Source: an uncultured Actinomycetes bacterium (GTDB taxonomy: Bacteria; Actinomycetota; Actinomycetes; Nanopelagicales; Nanopelagicaceae). From it: DNA of 64,000 nt. Made by a program: the position numbers and the translations under genes. Below the pieces are notes generated by a model, which was not told the DNA's origin, made no database searches, and saw only the letters and a list, made by a program, of their open reading frames with translations. The DNA lies in NCBI GenBank assembly GCA_903895995.1, contig CAITVX010000018.1, forward strand, positions 1 through 64,000, given 5' to 3'. Position 1 is the stretch's first letter, and every line of letters starts with the position of its first letter. Shown piece after piece: positions 1 to 6,744 of this stretch.

Positions 1-42
1 GAATTCTCACAGGGCTATCTTCTAACAAAAACTGTAAAAATG

Positions 43-79
43 AGAGAGGCGCTCACCGGGGTAGGTTGAGCGCCTCTCT
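43..79 (-). terminator. Intrinsic terminator of the Met/Gly-repeat protein gene
   Basis: A perfect 13-bp inverted repeat (43-55 with 67-79) encloses an 11-nt loop. Read on the minus strand it lies just past the stop codon at 102 and is followed by a T-rich tail (complement of 30-42), the layout of a Rho-independent terminator. Confidence 0.85.
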
Positions 80-101
80 ATAGCTAGGTTGGAAGTGCTA
101 A

Positions 102-788
102 TTAGCCTTTTGTTGGAGGTGTAACAGGAGCTGGTCCGCGACCATGTCCACCCATGCGTCCCATACCCATTCCACCGACACCAGCTTGACGTGGTGTTGC
201 GTCGACGTGTGCAGTCACACGAGTAACGGTATTCGCCTTCTGGGTTGTTGCCTGTGCTGCAGATAATTTTCCAGCAGTTACGGCTGCATCAATCTCTTTA
301 TTCTCGAGTGCAACGAGTGCATCGATAAGAGCTTGTGTCTTTGTGCCAGCGATTGTTGCAAGTGACTTTCCTGCAGTTTTTGCTGCTTGAAGAGTTGCTG
401 CATCGATCCCGAGTACAGAGAGAACTGTTGCTTGTTCTGCGGCTTGCTGTGCTGCAGTTTCAGCTCCCATGCCACCCATGCCACCCATGCCACCCATACC
501 ACCCATACCTGGACCACGAGTACCAGCTACTGGCTGTGCAGCAGAAAAGGCTGCGATGATCGCATCTTCTTGTGCTTGTGTGATGGTTGCCTTTGTGACA
601 AGTCCGTCAAGAATTCCCTTTAGTGGGTTTGCGCCCATTGCATTTGCTCCGCCAAGTGTTGGCTTTGCTGCTGCGACAGATTTAACGGTCTTAACAGATT
701 TAGTTGCTGCTGCATTTGCAACACCAAAAGATCCGACTGTTACTGCTGCAACGAGTGCACCAGCGACGAGCGATGTCTTCTTATTCAT
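102..788 (-). CDS. Secreted Met/Gly-repeat protein of unknown function
   Basis: A 228-residue protein. I chose the ATG at 788 because MNKKTSLVAGALVAAV is a good signal peptide (basic start, hydrophobic core, Ala-rich cleavage region); a longer frame reaching 827 would bury it. The middle carries a GGM repeat (MGGMGGMGGMGGMG), and a second Met/Gly-rich patch sits near the C-terminus. Two helical segments look alike (ILDGLVTKATITQAQEDAI and the stretch around IDAAVTAGKLSAAQAT); they resemble the short Asp/Gly-Leu-Thr/Ser-x-x-Gln repeats of other exported actinobacterial proteins. No catalytic motif is visible. The Met-rich patches could bind metal or be structural; this is speculation. It is transcribed away from the collagen-like gene and ends in its own terminator. 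Confidence 0.8.
   Translation of the reverse strand: MNKKTSLVAGALVAAVTVGSFGVANAAATKSVKTVKSVAAAKPTLGGANAMGANPLKGILDGLVTKATITQAQEDAIIAAFSAAQPVAGTRGPGMGGMGGMGGMGGMGAETAAQQAAEQATVLSVLGIDAATLQAAKTAGKSLATIAGTKTQALIDALVALENKEIDAAVTAGKLSAAQATTQKANTVTRVTAHVDATPRQAGVGGMGMGRMGGHGRGPAPVTPPTKG
472..507. repeat. 9-bp tandem repeat, four units
   Basis: Four adjacent 9-bp units (CCACCCATG or CCACCCATA on the plus strand) encode the Met-Gly-Gly repeat of the minus-strand gene. A related unit precedes them at 463-471. Such a run could change length by slippage while keeping the frame. Confidence 0.85.
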
Positions 789-889
789 ATATGTCCTGTC
801 CCTTGTTTGGTACCAAGATGCCCTCACATCTCGATATACGTAGATAACAGCCTCAACCTGCGCGAGTGGGTCAATAAACCTGTGATGGA

Positions 890-931
890 GATGAGAGTTG
901 CTGAGACTTTCACGAGCGTAAAACTCTCATC
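890..931. promoter_or_regulatory. Inverted repeat in the divergent intergenic region
   Basis: GATGAGAGTT (890-899) is repeated inverted at 922-931 with 22 bases between. It sits in the 255-bp gap (789-1043) between two divergent genes for secreted proteins, so it could be a shared operator or an RNA hairpin. I found no convincing -35/-10 pair for either gene in this gap. A CCCCGATCGGGG palindrome also lies just before the collagen-like gene (about 1023-1034). Confidence 0.3.
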
Positions 932-1043
932 CAAGCTATGTGTATGAAGGGTTTGCCCCCTTTTTCGCCGAATCTCGACATTTAATAATTTCTCATTCGA
1001 GGTTCACTGACCCTCACCTACACCCCGATCGGGGGACTCATCC

Positions 1044-2315
1044 ATGAAGAAGAAATCCATCATCGCTGCCTGCCTACTTTCGGCGGTGGCGATACCCAGT
1101 CTGAGTACAGAGAGTGCAAGCGCAGCAGCTACTCTCAAAAAAGCAGGACGAGTTGCAGCGCCAAGACCAAACACAATTCTTAACGGTCATGGAGCACCAT
1201 CATCTGCGATCGGAATTGAAGGTGATTTCTACATTGATGTAACGACATTGAGTTTCTATGGACCTAAAGGTCCACTGCGCTGGCCAACACCACTTTCAAT
1301 CAAAGGAACAGATGGAAAGAGTGGGACAAGTGCGAGTGGAACAACAGGTGCACAAGGATCACCCGGATCACCAGGTTCGCCCGGAACTCAAGGAACACAA
1401 GGCGTTCAAGGTGAAATGGGAGCAACAGGTCCGCAAGGAATTCAAGGACCTGCTGGTGCAAAAGGTGCGCAAGGTGATGCAGGTCCTGCAGGCCCAACAG
1501 GTCCGCAAGGATTACAGGGGCCAGCTGGTTCATCAGGAGGCGGTGGAGGTGGAACTACTGGCGCAACAGGTGCAACTGGTGCGACAGGTCCACAAGGTTT
1601 ACAAGGTGCTACTGGTGCAACTGGATCAACTGGTTTAACAGGGCCCACTGGTGCGACTGGCCCAGCAGGTGCGAAAGGTGACACAGGCTTAACTGGTCCA
1701 GCAGGTGCAACTGGTGCAACAGGAAGTACAGGACTTACTGGTCCCGCTGGTGCAACTGGAAGTGCTGGCTTAACTGGTGCGCAAGGCCTAGTGGGATTAA
1801 CAGGGCTCACTGGATTAACAGGCCTCACTGGTCCTGCAGGTGCAACAGGAAGTAGTGGAGCAGCCGGCCAAAATGGCGTTACGAAGGTTACTTATGGAAG
1901 CTTAACTTTTCCAAATATTTCTACTTCAGGCGCAGGCGCAACTGTGAACAATGGAGCGATAAACCTTGCAGCAGGAAAGGTTTATTCGATTGAAGCATTT
2001 ATTCATGGATCGCAGAACGGAGGGTTTGGATTTCAGATGATGGTTACGCCGAGAGTTAATCAGGTTGGCTCTGGAATCCCACCCGTGATGCTTATAGATT
2101 ATGTAAGAGGAGATGCAGTCAAGCGAAACGATTCATCACAATTTGAGCAAGATGCAGTTGTTCGATTACTAATTGACAATTCATTAGGAACGACGACACT
2201 CAGGGTCTCATTCGAAATTGCGATCAATGGCTCAGATCCATCAAATCCGTATGTGACTAACGGATCGTATTTTGTGGAGGAAGTTAGTCAGGCAACCGCC
2301 CAAGTCTTAAGTTAA
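1044..2315 (+). CDS. Secreted collagen-like (Gly-X-Y) protein
   Basis: A 423-residue protein. Residues 1-28 are a signal peptide ([20 protein letters not shown], then an Ala-rich cleavage region). Residues about 45-88 form a small module with [18 protein letters not shown], of a kind often found just before bacterial collagen-like tracts. Residues about 88-278 are Gly-X-Y triplets, mostly GAT, GLT, GPA and GPQ, broken once near 164-172 by a Gly run. Residues about 279-423 form a non-repetitive C-terminal domain, perhaps a trimerising head as in BclA-type proteins. There is no LPXTG signal or C-terminal membrane anchor. A surface or extracellular fibre role is inferred. Confidence 0.88.
   Translation: MKKKSIIAACLLSAVAIPSLSTESASAAATLKKAGRVAAPRPNTILNGHGAPSSAIGIEGDFYIDVTTLSFYGPKGPLRWPTPLSIKGTDGKSGTSASGTTGAQGSPGSPGSPGTQGTQGVQGEMGATGPQGIQGPAGAKGAQGDAGPAGPTGPQGLQGPAGSSGGGGGGTTGATGATGATGPQGLQGATGATGSTGLTGPTGATGPAGAKGDTGLTGPAGATGATGSTGLTGPAGATGSAGLTGAQGLVGLTGLTGLTGLTGPAGATGSSGAAGQNGVTKVTYGSLTFPNISTSGAGATVNNGAINLAAGKVYSIEAFIHGSQNGGFGFQMMVTPRVNQVGSGIPPVMLIDYVRGDAVKRNDSSQFEQDAVVRLLIDNSLGTTTLRVSFEIAINGSDPSNPYVTNGSYFVEEVSQATAQVLS
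1794..1829. repeat. 18-bp tandem duplication inside the collagen-like tract
   Basis: Two adjacent 18-bp units (1794-1811 and 1812-1829) differ at one base and encode consecutive GLT triplets. This points to recent growth of the Gly-X-Y tract by slippage. Confidence 0.8.
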
Positions 2316-2318
2316 AAC

Positions 2319-2392
2319 TGGAGCGGGTGACCGGGATCGAACCGGCATGGCCAGCTTGGAAGGCTGGGGCTCTACCATTGAGCTACACCCGC
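2319..2392 (-). tRNA. tRNA-Gly (UCC anticodon)
   Basis: The minus strand folds as a cloverleaf. The acceptor arm is GCGGGTG paired with CACCCGC, the D-arm begins AGCTCAATGGTAGAGC, the anticodon loop is CTTCCAA giving UCC, and the T-arm carries GGTTCGATCCC. A discriminator base and CCA are encoded. It faces the collagen-like gene, with only three bases between that gene's stop codon and this tRNA's CCA. Confidence 0.95.
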
Positions 2393-2515
2393 ATTTTCAT
2401 GCAGTTTTACTATCTTATAAGAACTTCTCCGTACTCGGGTGGGGCCAGAATTTGGCTCCTCCTTGGTACAGGGGATAGGTTACAGACTCGGTTAGGAGAA
2501 GGGAATTTCACCCCT

Positions 2516-2521
2516 TAGACT
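2516..2521 (+). promoter_or_regulatory. Candidate -10 box for tRNA-Pro
   Basis: TAGACT lies 14 bases before the mature tRNA end, which would place a start site near 2528. The same hexamer recurs before ndk, valS and rpsB in this window. The -35 match (TTAGGA, 18 bases upstream) is weak. Confidence 0.5.
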
Positions 2522-2535
2522 CCTCACTTACGCCA

Positions 2536-2611
2536 CGGGGCGTAGCGTAGTGGCTAGCGCGCCTGCTTTGGGAGCAGGAGACCGGGAGTTCGAATCTCCC
2601 CGCCCCGACCA
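2536..2611 (+). tRNA. tRNA-Pro (UGG anticodon)
   Basis: The acceptor arm CGGGGCG pairs with CGCCCCG, followed by an encoded ACCA. The anticodon arm CCTGC-TTTGGGA-GCAGG gives UGG, and the T-loop TTCGAAT is canonical. A tRNA-Pro directly ahead of tig is a familiar actinobacterial arrangement. Confidence 0.96.
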
Positions 2612-2659
2612 GCAATTATCAAGATCCGGACTTAATCGTCTAATTACCTGAGGAGATAC

Positions 2660-3943
2660 GTGAAAAGCTCTGTTACAAAAATCAATGAGACCCGTGTCAA
2701 GATTGATATCGAAGTAACTTTCGAAGAGCTTGCACCACATCTTGCAGATGCATACAAAGCAATTGGCGCATCAATCACAATTCCTGGTTTCCGTAAAGGT
2801 CACGTTCCTAATGCGATGATTGAGAAGCGCGTCGGTCGTGGAGCAATTCTTGATGAGGCAGTTAACGCTGGTCTACCTACTTTTTATACAGAAGCTGCAA
2901 AAGAGAACAAAGTTAAAGTCATCGGCCGCCCAAAGGTTGATATCAAAGAGCTCGTCGATAACGAGAAGCTCTCCTTCGAAGTTGAGGTCGATATCCGTCC
3001 AGATATCACACTCCCTGATTTTTCAAAGATCACAATCGAAGTTGATGATGTCGCTGTTGGAGATTCAGAAATCGCAGAACAAGTTGATGCACTCCGCGGA
3101 CGTTTTGGCACGCTCACCACAGTTGAGAAGCCTGCTGAAAAAGGACTCTTTGTCACTATTGATTTGATCGCATCAAAAGATGGTGTAGAACTTGATGGCG
3201 GCGTCGCTAAAGATATTTCTTACGAAGTTGGATCTGCTTCAATGATCGATGGCCTTGATGAGGCAATCACTGGTCTGAGCGCAGGCGAATCAAAGCGCTT
3301 TAATGCAACACTCGTTGGAATGCCTGATGGCGAGACTGGCGATATCGATGTCACAATCAAAGCCGTTAAGAACCGCGATCTGCCTGCATTAGATGATGCT
3401 TTCGCAAAACTTGCATCTGAGTTCGATACCCTCGATGAGCTCCGTGCAGATGTTGCAAAACGTTTAGAGCGAGTAAAGACACTTGAACAAGGCTCACATG
3501 CACGTGATCGCTTGGTAGAGAAGCTCTTTGCAGATATCACTATTCCGCTTCCGCAGAACATCATTGATGATGAAGTGAATGATCACCTTGAAAAGGAAGG
3601 CCGTCTAGAAGACGCTGCCCACCGTGCAGAAGTCGCCGAACAGACTGTTCAGTCGATTAAGCAAGAGATCCTCTTCGACACAATCGTTGATGCTGAGCAA
3701 GTCTCAGTAAACGAGAACGAACTCACTGAATATTTGATCCGCGCTTCACAGCGTTATGGCATGACACCTGATCAATTCGTTAAGGAGATCTCAGGCGCTG
3801 GCCAGATCAACTCAATGGTTGCCGAAGTCGCTCGCGCGAAGGGTCTCGCTGGAGTTCTCAGCCGAGTCACCGTGAAGACAAAATCAGGCAAGGTTGTCGA
3901 TCTCGAGGCTCTCGCTCCTAAGCAAGCAGCAGCTGTCGAGTAA
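2660..3943 (+). CDS. tig: Trigger factor, ribosome-bound chaperone
   Basis: A 427-residue trigger factor, the usual length. It binds the ribosome near the exit tunnel and shields nascent chains. The N-terminal ribosome-binding domain holds the signature GFRKGHVP at residues 43-50; an FKBP-like prolyl isomerase domain follows (about 155-240), then the helical C-terminal chaperone domain. The start is a GTG at 2660 with a strong GAGGAG ribosome site (2650-2655) at good spacing. It precedes clpP1, clpP2 and clpX, the conserved folding and degradation block. Confidence 0.97.
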   Translation: MKSSVTKINETRVKIDIEVTFEELAPHLADAYKAIGASITIPGFRKGHVPNAMIEKRVGRGAILDEAVNAGLPTFYTEAAKENKVKVIGRPKVDIKELVDNEKLSFEVEVDIRPDITLPDFSKITIEVDDVAVGDSEIAEQVDALRGRFGTLTTVEKPAEKGLFVTIDLIASKDGVELDGGVAKDISYEVGSASMIDGLDEAITGLSAGESKRFNATLVGMPDGETGDIDVTIKAVKNRDLPALDDAFAKLASEFDTLDELRADVAKRLERVKTLEQGSHARDRLVEKLFADITIPLPQNIIDDEVNDHLEKEGRLEDAAHRAEVAEQTVQSIKQEILFDTIVDAEQVSVNENELTEYLIRASQRYGMTPDQFVKEISGAGQINSMVAEVARAKGLAGVLSRVTVKTKSGKVVDLEALAPKQAAAVE

Positions 3944-4081
3944 ATCTGCCTCATAAAGTAGTTTCTGGCTCGGAAATCTCTCACGGCGAACAAGGCTGAG
4001 CCTAATTCTGCCAATTTGCGGAAGCATTTCGGGCGAAAGATTGTTAAGGTCATAACAGAGAAAGTTAGAGAGAGGTCACAA

Positions 4082-4693
4082 GTGGAACCAATTATCGCGC
4101 GCGCCGCTGCAGCACATGGCGGCTACTTAGACGATCAGGTCTATCAGCGCCTGCTTCGTGAACGCATCATCTTTATGGTCGGTCAGGTTGAAGACAATAT
4201 GGCGAATGCCATCGCAGCACAGATGCTCTTGCTCGCTGCCGAAGATCCAGTCAAAGATATTTATTTGTACATCAACTCACCTGGTGGATCAGTAACTGCC
4301 GGTATGGCGATCTATGACACGATGCAATACATCAAGAACGATGTAGCAACTGTCTCCATGGGTCTTGCTGCATCGATGGGTCAATTCCTTCTTACAGCTG
4401 GTGCTGCCGGAAAGCGTTATGCGCTTCCAAACTCACGCATCCTGATGCACCAACCACTCAGTGGTATCGGTGGAACAGCGACAGAGATCAAGATTCAGGC
4501 AGAGCAGACAATGTTCACCAAGCGTCGTATGGCAGAGTTGATTGCACATCACTCAGGTCAGACATTCGAACAGATCACACTCGATTCTGATCGCGATCGC
4601 TGGTTCACATCTGAAGAAGCTCAGAAGTATGGCCTTGTTGACCACGTCGTATCTTCGGCATCTCAGGTAGCAGGAAGCGGTGGAACAGCATGA
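4082..4693 (+). CDS. clpP1: ClpP1, ATP-dependent protease proteolytic subunit
   Basis: A serine protease subunit of 203 residues from the GTG at 4082, which follows GAGAGG at good spacing. An ATG at 4016 is in frame but would add about 22 unlike residues and has no ribosome site. The triad is visible: Ser98 in AASMGQ, His123 in LMHQP, Asp172 in [23 protein letters not shown] is a family signature. Its stop overlaps the clpP2 start by four bases, so the two subunits are translationally coupled, as expected for the hetero-tetradecameric ClpP1P2 of Actinobacteria. Confidence 0.95.
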   Translation: MEPIIARAAAAHGGYLDDQVYQRLLRERIIFMVGQVEDNMANAIAAQMLLLAAEDPVKDIYLYINSPGGSVTAGMAIYDTMQYIKNDVATVSMGLAASMGQFLLTAGAAGKRYALPNSRILMHQPLSGIGGTATEIKIQAEQTMFTKRRMAELIAHHSGQTFEQITLDSDRDRWFTSEEAQKYGLVDHVVSSASQVAGSGGTA

Positions 4694-5325
4694 ACAACTT
4701 CCCAATCGATCGCGTCCAGGAGATAACTTCTCGCTATGTTCTTCCAACAATCGAAGAGAAGACCTCTTACGGTTACAAGCGTTTAGATCCATATACAAAG
4801 CTCTTCGAAGAGCGCATTATCTTCTTGGGTCAAGGAATTGATGACACCGTTGCAAACGATGTCATGGCACAGTTATTGACACTTGAATCCATGGATCCAG
4901 ATCGCGACATCATGATGTATATCAACTCACCAGGTGGATCTTTCACCGCGTTGACTGCAATCTATGACACGATGCAATTTGTTCGTCCCGATGTTATGAC
5001 TGTCTGCCTTGGTCAAGCTGCATCAGCAGCTGCGATCTTGCTAGCAGGCGGAGCCCCAGGAAAGCGTATGGCACTTGAGCATGCACGCGTTCTGATCCAC
5101 CAGCCATACTCCGAGGGCGGCGGCCAGGCATCTGATATCGAGATTCAAGCAGCAGAGATCATGCGCATGCGCGCACTCCTTGAAGTAATGCTTGCAAAGC
5201 ACAGCAATAAGAGCGTTGAAGAAGTTTCTCGCGATATCGAACGCGACAAGATCCTCACCGCTGCTGAAGCTGTCGAGTACGGCATCATCGATCAAGTTCT
5301 TGCTTCACGAAAGATTCAGAAGTAA
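4690..5325 (+). CDS. clpP2: ClpP2, ATP-dependent protease proteolytic subunit
   Basis: The second ClpP paralogue, 211 residues, starting at the ATG that overlaps the clpP1 stop (ATGA). The triad is Ser112 (GQAASAAA), His137 (LIHQP) and Asp186 (ERDK). The N-terminus is longer than in ClpP1 ([16 protein letters not shown]), as in other actinobacterial ClpP2 proteins. It should assemble with ClpP1 and dock ClpX, encoded next after a terminator. Confidence 0.96.
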   Translation: MNNFPIDRVQEITSRYVLPTIEEKTSYGYKRLDPYTKLFEERIIFLGQGIDDTVANDVMAQLLTLESMDPDRDIMMYINSPGGSFTALTAIYDTMQFVRPDVMTVCLGQAASAAAILLAGGAPGKRMALEHARVLIHQPYSEGGGQASDIEIQAAEIMRMRALLEVMLAKHSNKSVEEVSRDIERDKILTAAEAVEYGIIDQVLASRKIQK

Positions 5326-5344
5326 TTCGCCTATAAGCGAACAA

Positions 5345-5371
5345 GGGCCCGCCTAAAAAGCGGGCCTTTTT
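5345..5371 (+). terminator. Intrinsic terminator after clpP2
   Basis: GGCCCGC (5346-5352) pairs with GCGGGCC (5360-5366) around a short loop and is followed by TTTTT. It separates the tig-clpP1-clpP2 block from clpX. Confidence 0.92.
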
Positions 5372-5395
5372 CATGCGCCAAATCAATAAACAATC

Positions 5396-5401
5396 TAGGC
5401 T
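5396..5401 (+). promoter_or_regulatory. Candidate leaderless -10 box for clpX
   Basis: TAGGCT ends six bases before the clpX ATG (5408). A start site six or seven bases downstream would fall on the ATG itself, giving a leaderless mRNA, and there is no Shine-Dalgarno sequence. No good -35 is visible. Confidence 0.5.
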
Positions 5402-5407
5402 TTTCAC

Positions 5408-6709
5408 ATGACCACACGTATCGGCGAATCAGGAGACCTTCTTAAGTGCTCCTTCTGCGGAAAGACGCAGAAGCAGGTTAAGAAACTCATCGCTGGCCCT
5501 GGCGTTTATATCTGCGATGAATGTATCGATCTCTGTAATGAGATCATCATTGAAGAGCTCCAAGAGAACAATGCCCTTGGACTTACAGAAGTTCCAAAGC
5601 CACAAGAGATCTACTCATTCCTTGATCAATATGTTGTCGGACAAGATCGCGCGAAGAAATCTCTCTCAGTCGCCGTCTACAACCATTACAAGCGCGTTCA
5701 ATCTGGTGGCATCAAGAAGGAAGATGGAGTCGAACTCGCAAAGTCGAATATCTTAATTCTCGGTCCAACTGGTTGCGGCAAGACACTTCTTGCACAGACG
5801 CTCGCTCGCATGCTCAATGTTCCCTTCGCTATCGCAGATGCAACTGCACTGACCGAAGCTGGGTATGTTGGTGAAGATGTAGAGAACATTCTCCTCAAAC
5901 TTATTCAAGCTGCAGATTTCGATGTGAAGAAGGCCGAGACAGGGATCATCTATATCGATGAGATCGATAAGGTCGCTCGCAAGGCAGAGAATCCATCTAT
6001 CACTCGCGATGTATCTGGCGAAGGCGTGCAGCAAGCTCTCTTGAAGATTCTTGAAGGAACGACAGCCTCAGTTCCACCACAAGGTGGACGTAAGCACCCA
6101 CACCAAGAGTTCTTACAGATTGATACAACAAATATCCTCTTCATTGTTGGCGGAGCATTTGCTGGCCTTGAGAAACTCATCGAGAATCGCAAAGGCAAAG
6201 CTGGCGTTGGCTTCAATGCAACTCTTCAATCAGCTGCAGATAAAGAGAACCAGGATTACTTCAGTGAGGTTATGCCTGAGGATCTTCTCAAGTTTGGAAT
6301 GATTCCAGAATTTATTGGTCGCCTTCCGATTCTCACATCTGTCGAACATCTTGATCGCCCTGCTCTTATCGAAATCCTTACAGAGCCAAAGAACGCTCTG
6401 ATTAAGCAATATGAGAAGCTCTTTGACCTTGATGGCATCGAACTTGAGTTCACGCCCGAAGCTCTTGAACTCATCGCCGATCTTGCGATCAAACGCGGTA
6501 CTGGTGCGCGTGGCCTTCGCGCGATCATGGAAGAGACTCTGCTTGCTGTGATGTATGAAGTTCCATCTCGTAAAGATGTCGAACGCGTCGTGGTGACTCC
6601 AGAAGCTGTCGCTAAAGAAGCTGCTCCTACCTATATTTTGCGCGGAACTGGCCCAAAGCGTTCTAAAGCCGAGAAATCCGATAAGTCAGCTGAAGAGAAG
6701 AGCGCTTAG
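5408..6709 (+). CDS. clpX: ClpX, ATPase specificity subunit of the Clp protease
   Basis: A 433-residue AAA+ unfoldase that feeds substrates to ClpP1P2. The N-terminal zinc domain has Cys14, Cys17, Cys36 and Cys39 (CSFCGK and CDECID). Walker A is GPTGCGKT (119-126), Walker B is IIYIDEID (180-187), and VGEDVE and the C-terminal [10 protein letters not shown] (sensor 2 region) are intact. The tail after about residue 415 is charged and poorly conserved. A terminator separates it from clpP2, and it seems to have its own promoter. Confidence 0.97.
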   Translation: MTTRIGESGDLLKCSFCGKTQKQVKKLIAGPGVYICDECIDLCNEIIIEELQENNALGLTEVPKPQEIYSFLDQYVVGQDRAKKSLSVAVYNHYKRVQSGGIKKEDGVELAKSNILILGPTGCGKTLLAQTLARMLNVPFAIADATALTEAGYVGEDVENILLKLIQAADFDVKKAETGIIYIDEIDKVARKAENPSITRDVSGEGVQQALLKILEGTTASVPPQGGRKHPHQEFLQIDTTNILFIVGGAFAGLEKLIENRKGKAGVGFNATLQSAADKENQDYFSEVMPEDLLKFGMIPEFIGRLPILTSVEHLDRPALIEILTEPKNALIKQYEKLFDLDGIELEFTPEALELIADLAIKRGTGARGLRAIMEETLLAVMYEVPSRKDVERVVVTPEAVAKEAAPTYILRGTGPKRSKAEKSDKSAEEKSA

Positions 6710-6728
6710 CTCACTCTTGTGCGTGCCC

Positions 6729-6734
6729 TAGACT
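6729..6734 (+). promoter_or_regulatory. Candidate -10 box for valS
   Basis: TAGACT lies ten bases before the valS ATG at 6745. A start site near 6741 would leave a leader of only a few bases, and no Shine-Dalgarno sequence is seen. Confidence 0.4.
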
Positions 6735-6744
6735 TAACACTCTT

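Noticed and set aside
469-843. Plus-strand frame opposite the Met/Gly-repeat gene
   Set aside because: Its repeats are the complement of the GGM codons. The minus-strand frame has a signal peptide and a terminator, so it is the real gene.
1442-1828. Minus-strand Pro-rich frame opposite the collagen-like tract
   Set aside because: It is the antisense shadow of Gly-X-Y codons, which always read as Pro-rich on the other strand. It has no start signal and no domain.
1300-1880. Possible CRISPR-like short repeats
   Set aside because: The regular short repeats are Gly-X-Y codons in a continuous open frame, with no spacers and no cas genes nearby.
2327-2518. Short plus-strand frame starting inside tRNA-Gly
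   Set aside because: It begins within the tRNA and has no ribosome site or conserved sequence.
2528-2740. Minus-strand frame across tRNA-Pro and the start of tig
   Set aside because: It reads through a tRNA and the tig ribosome site, so it cannot be a conserved protein gene.
4016-4081. Upstream ATG start for clpP1
   Set aside because: The GTG at 4082 has a better ribosome site and gives the family-length protein.
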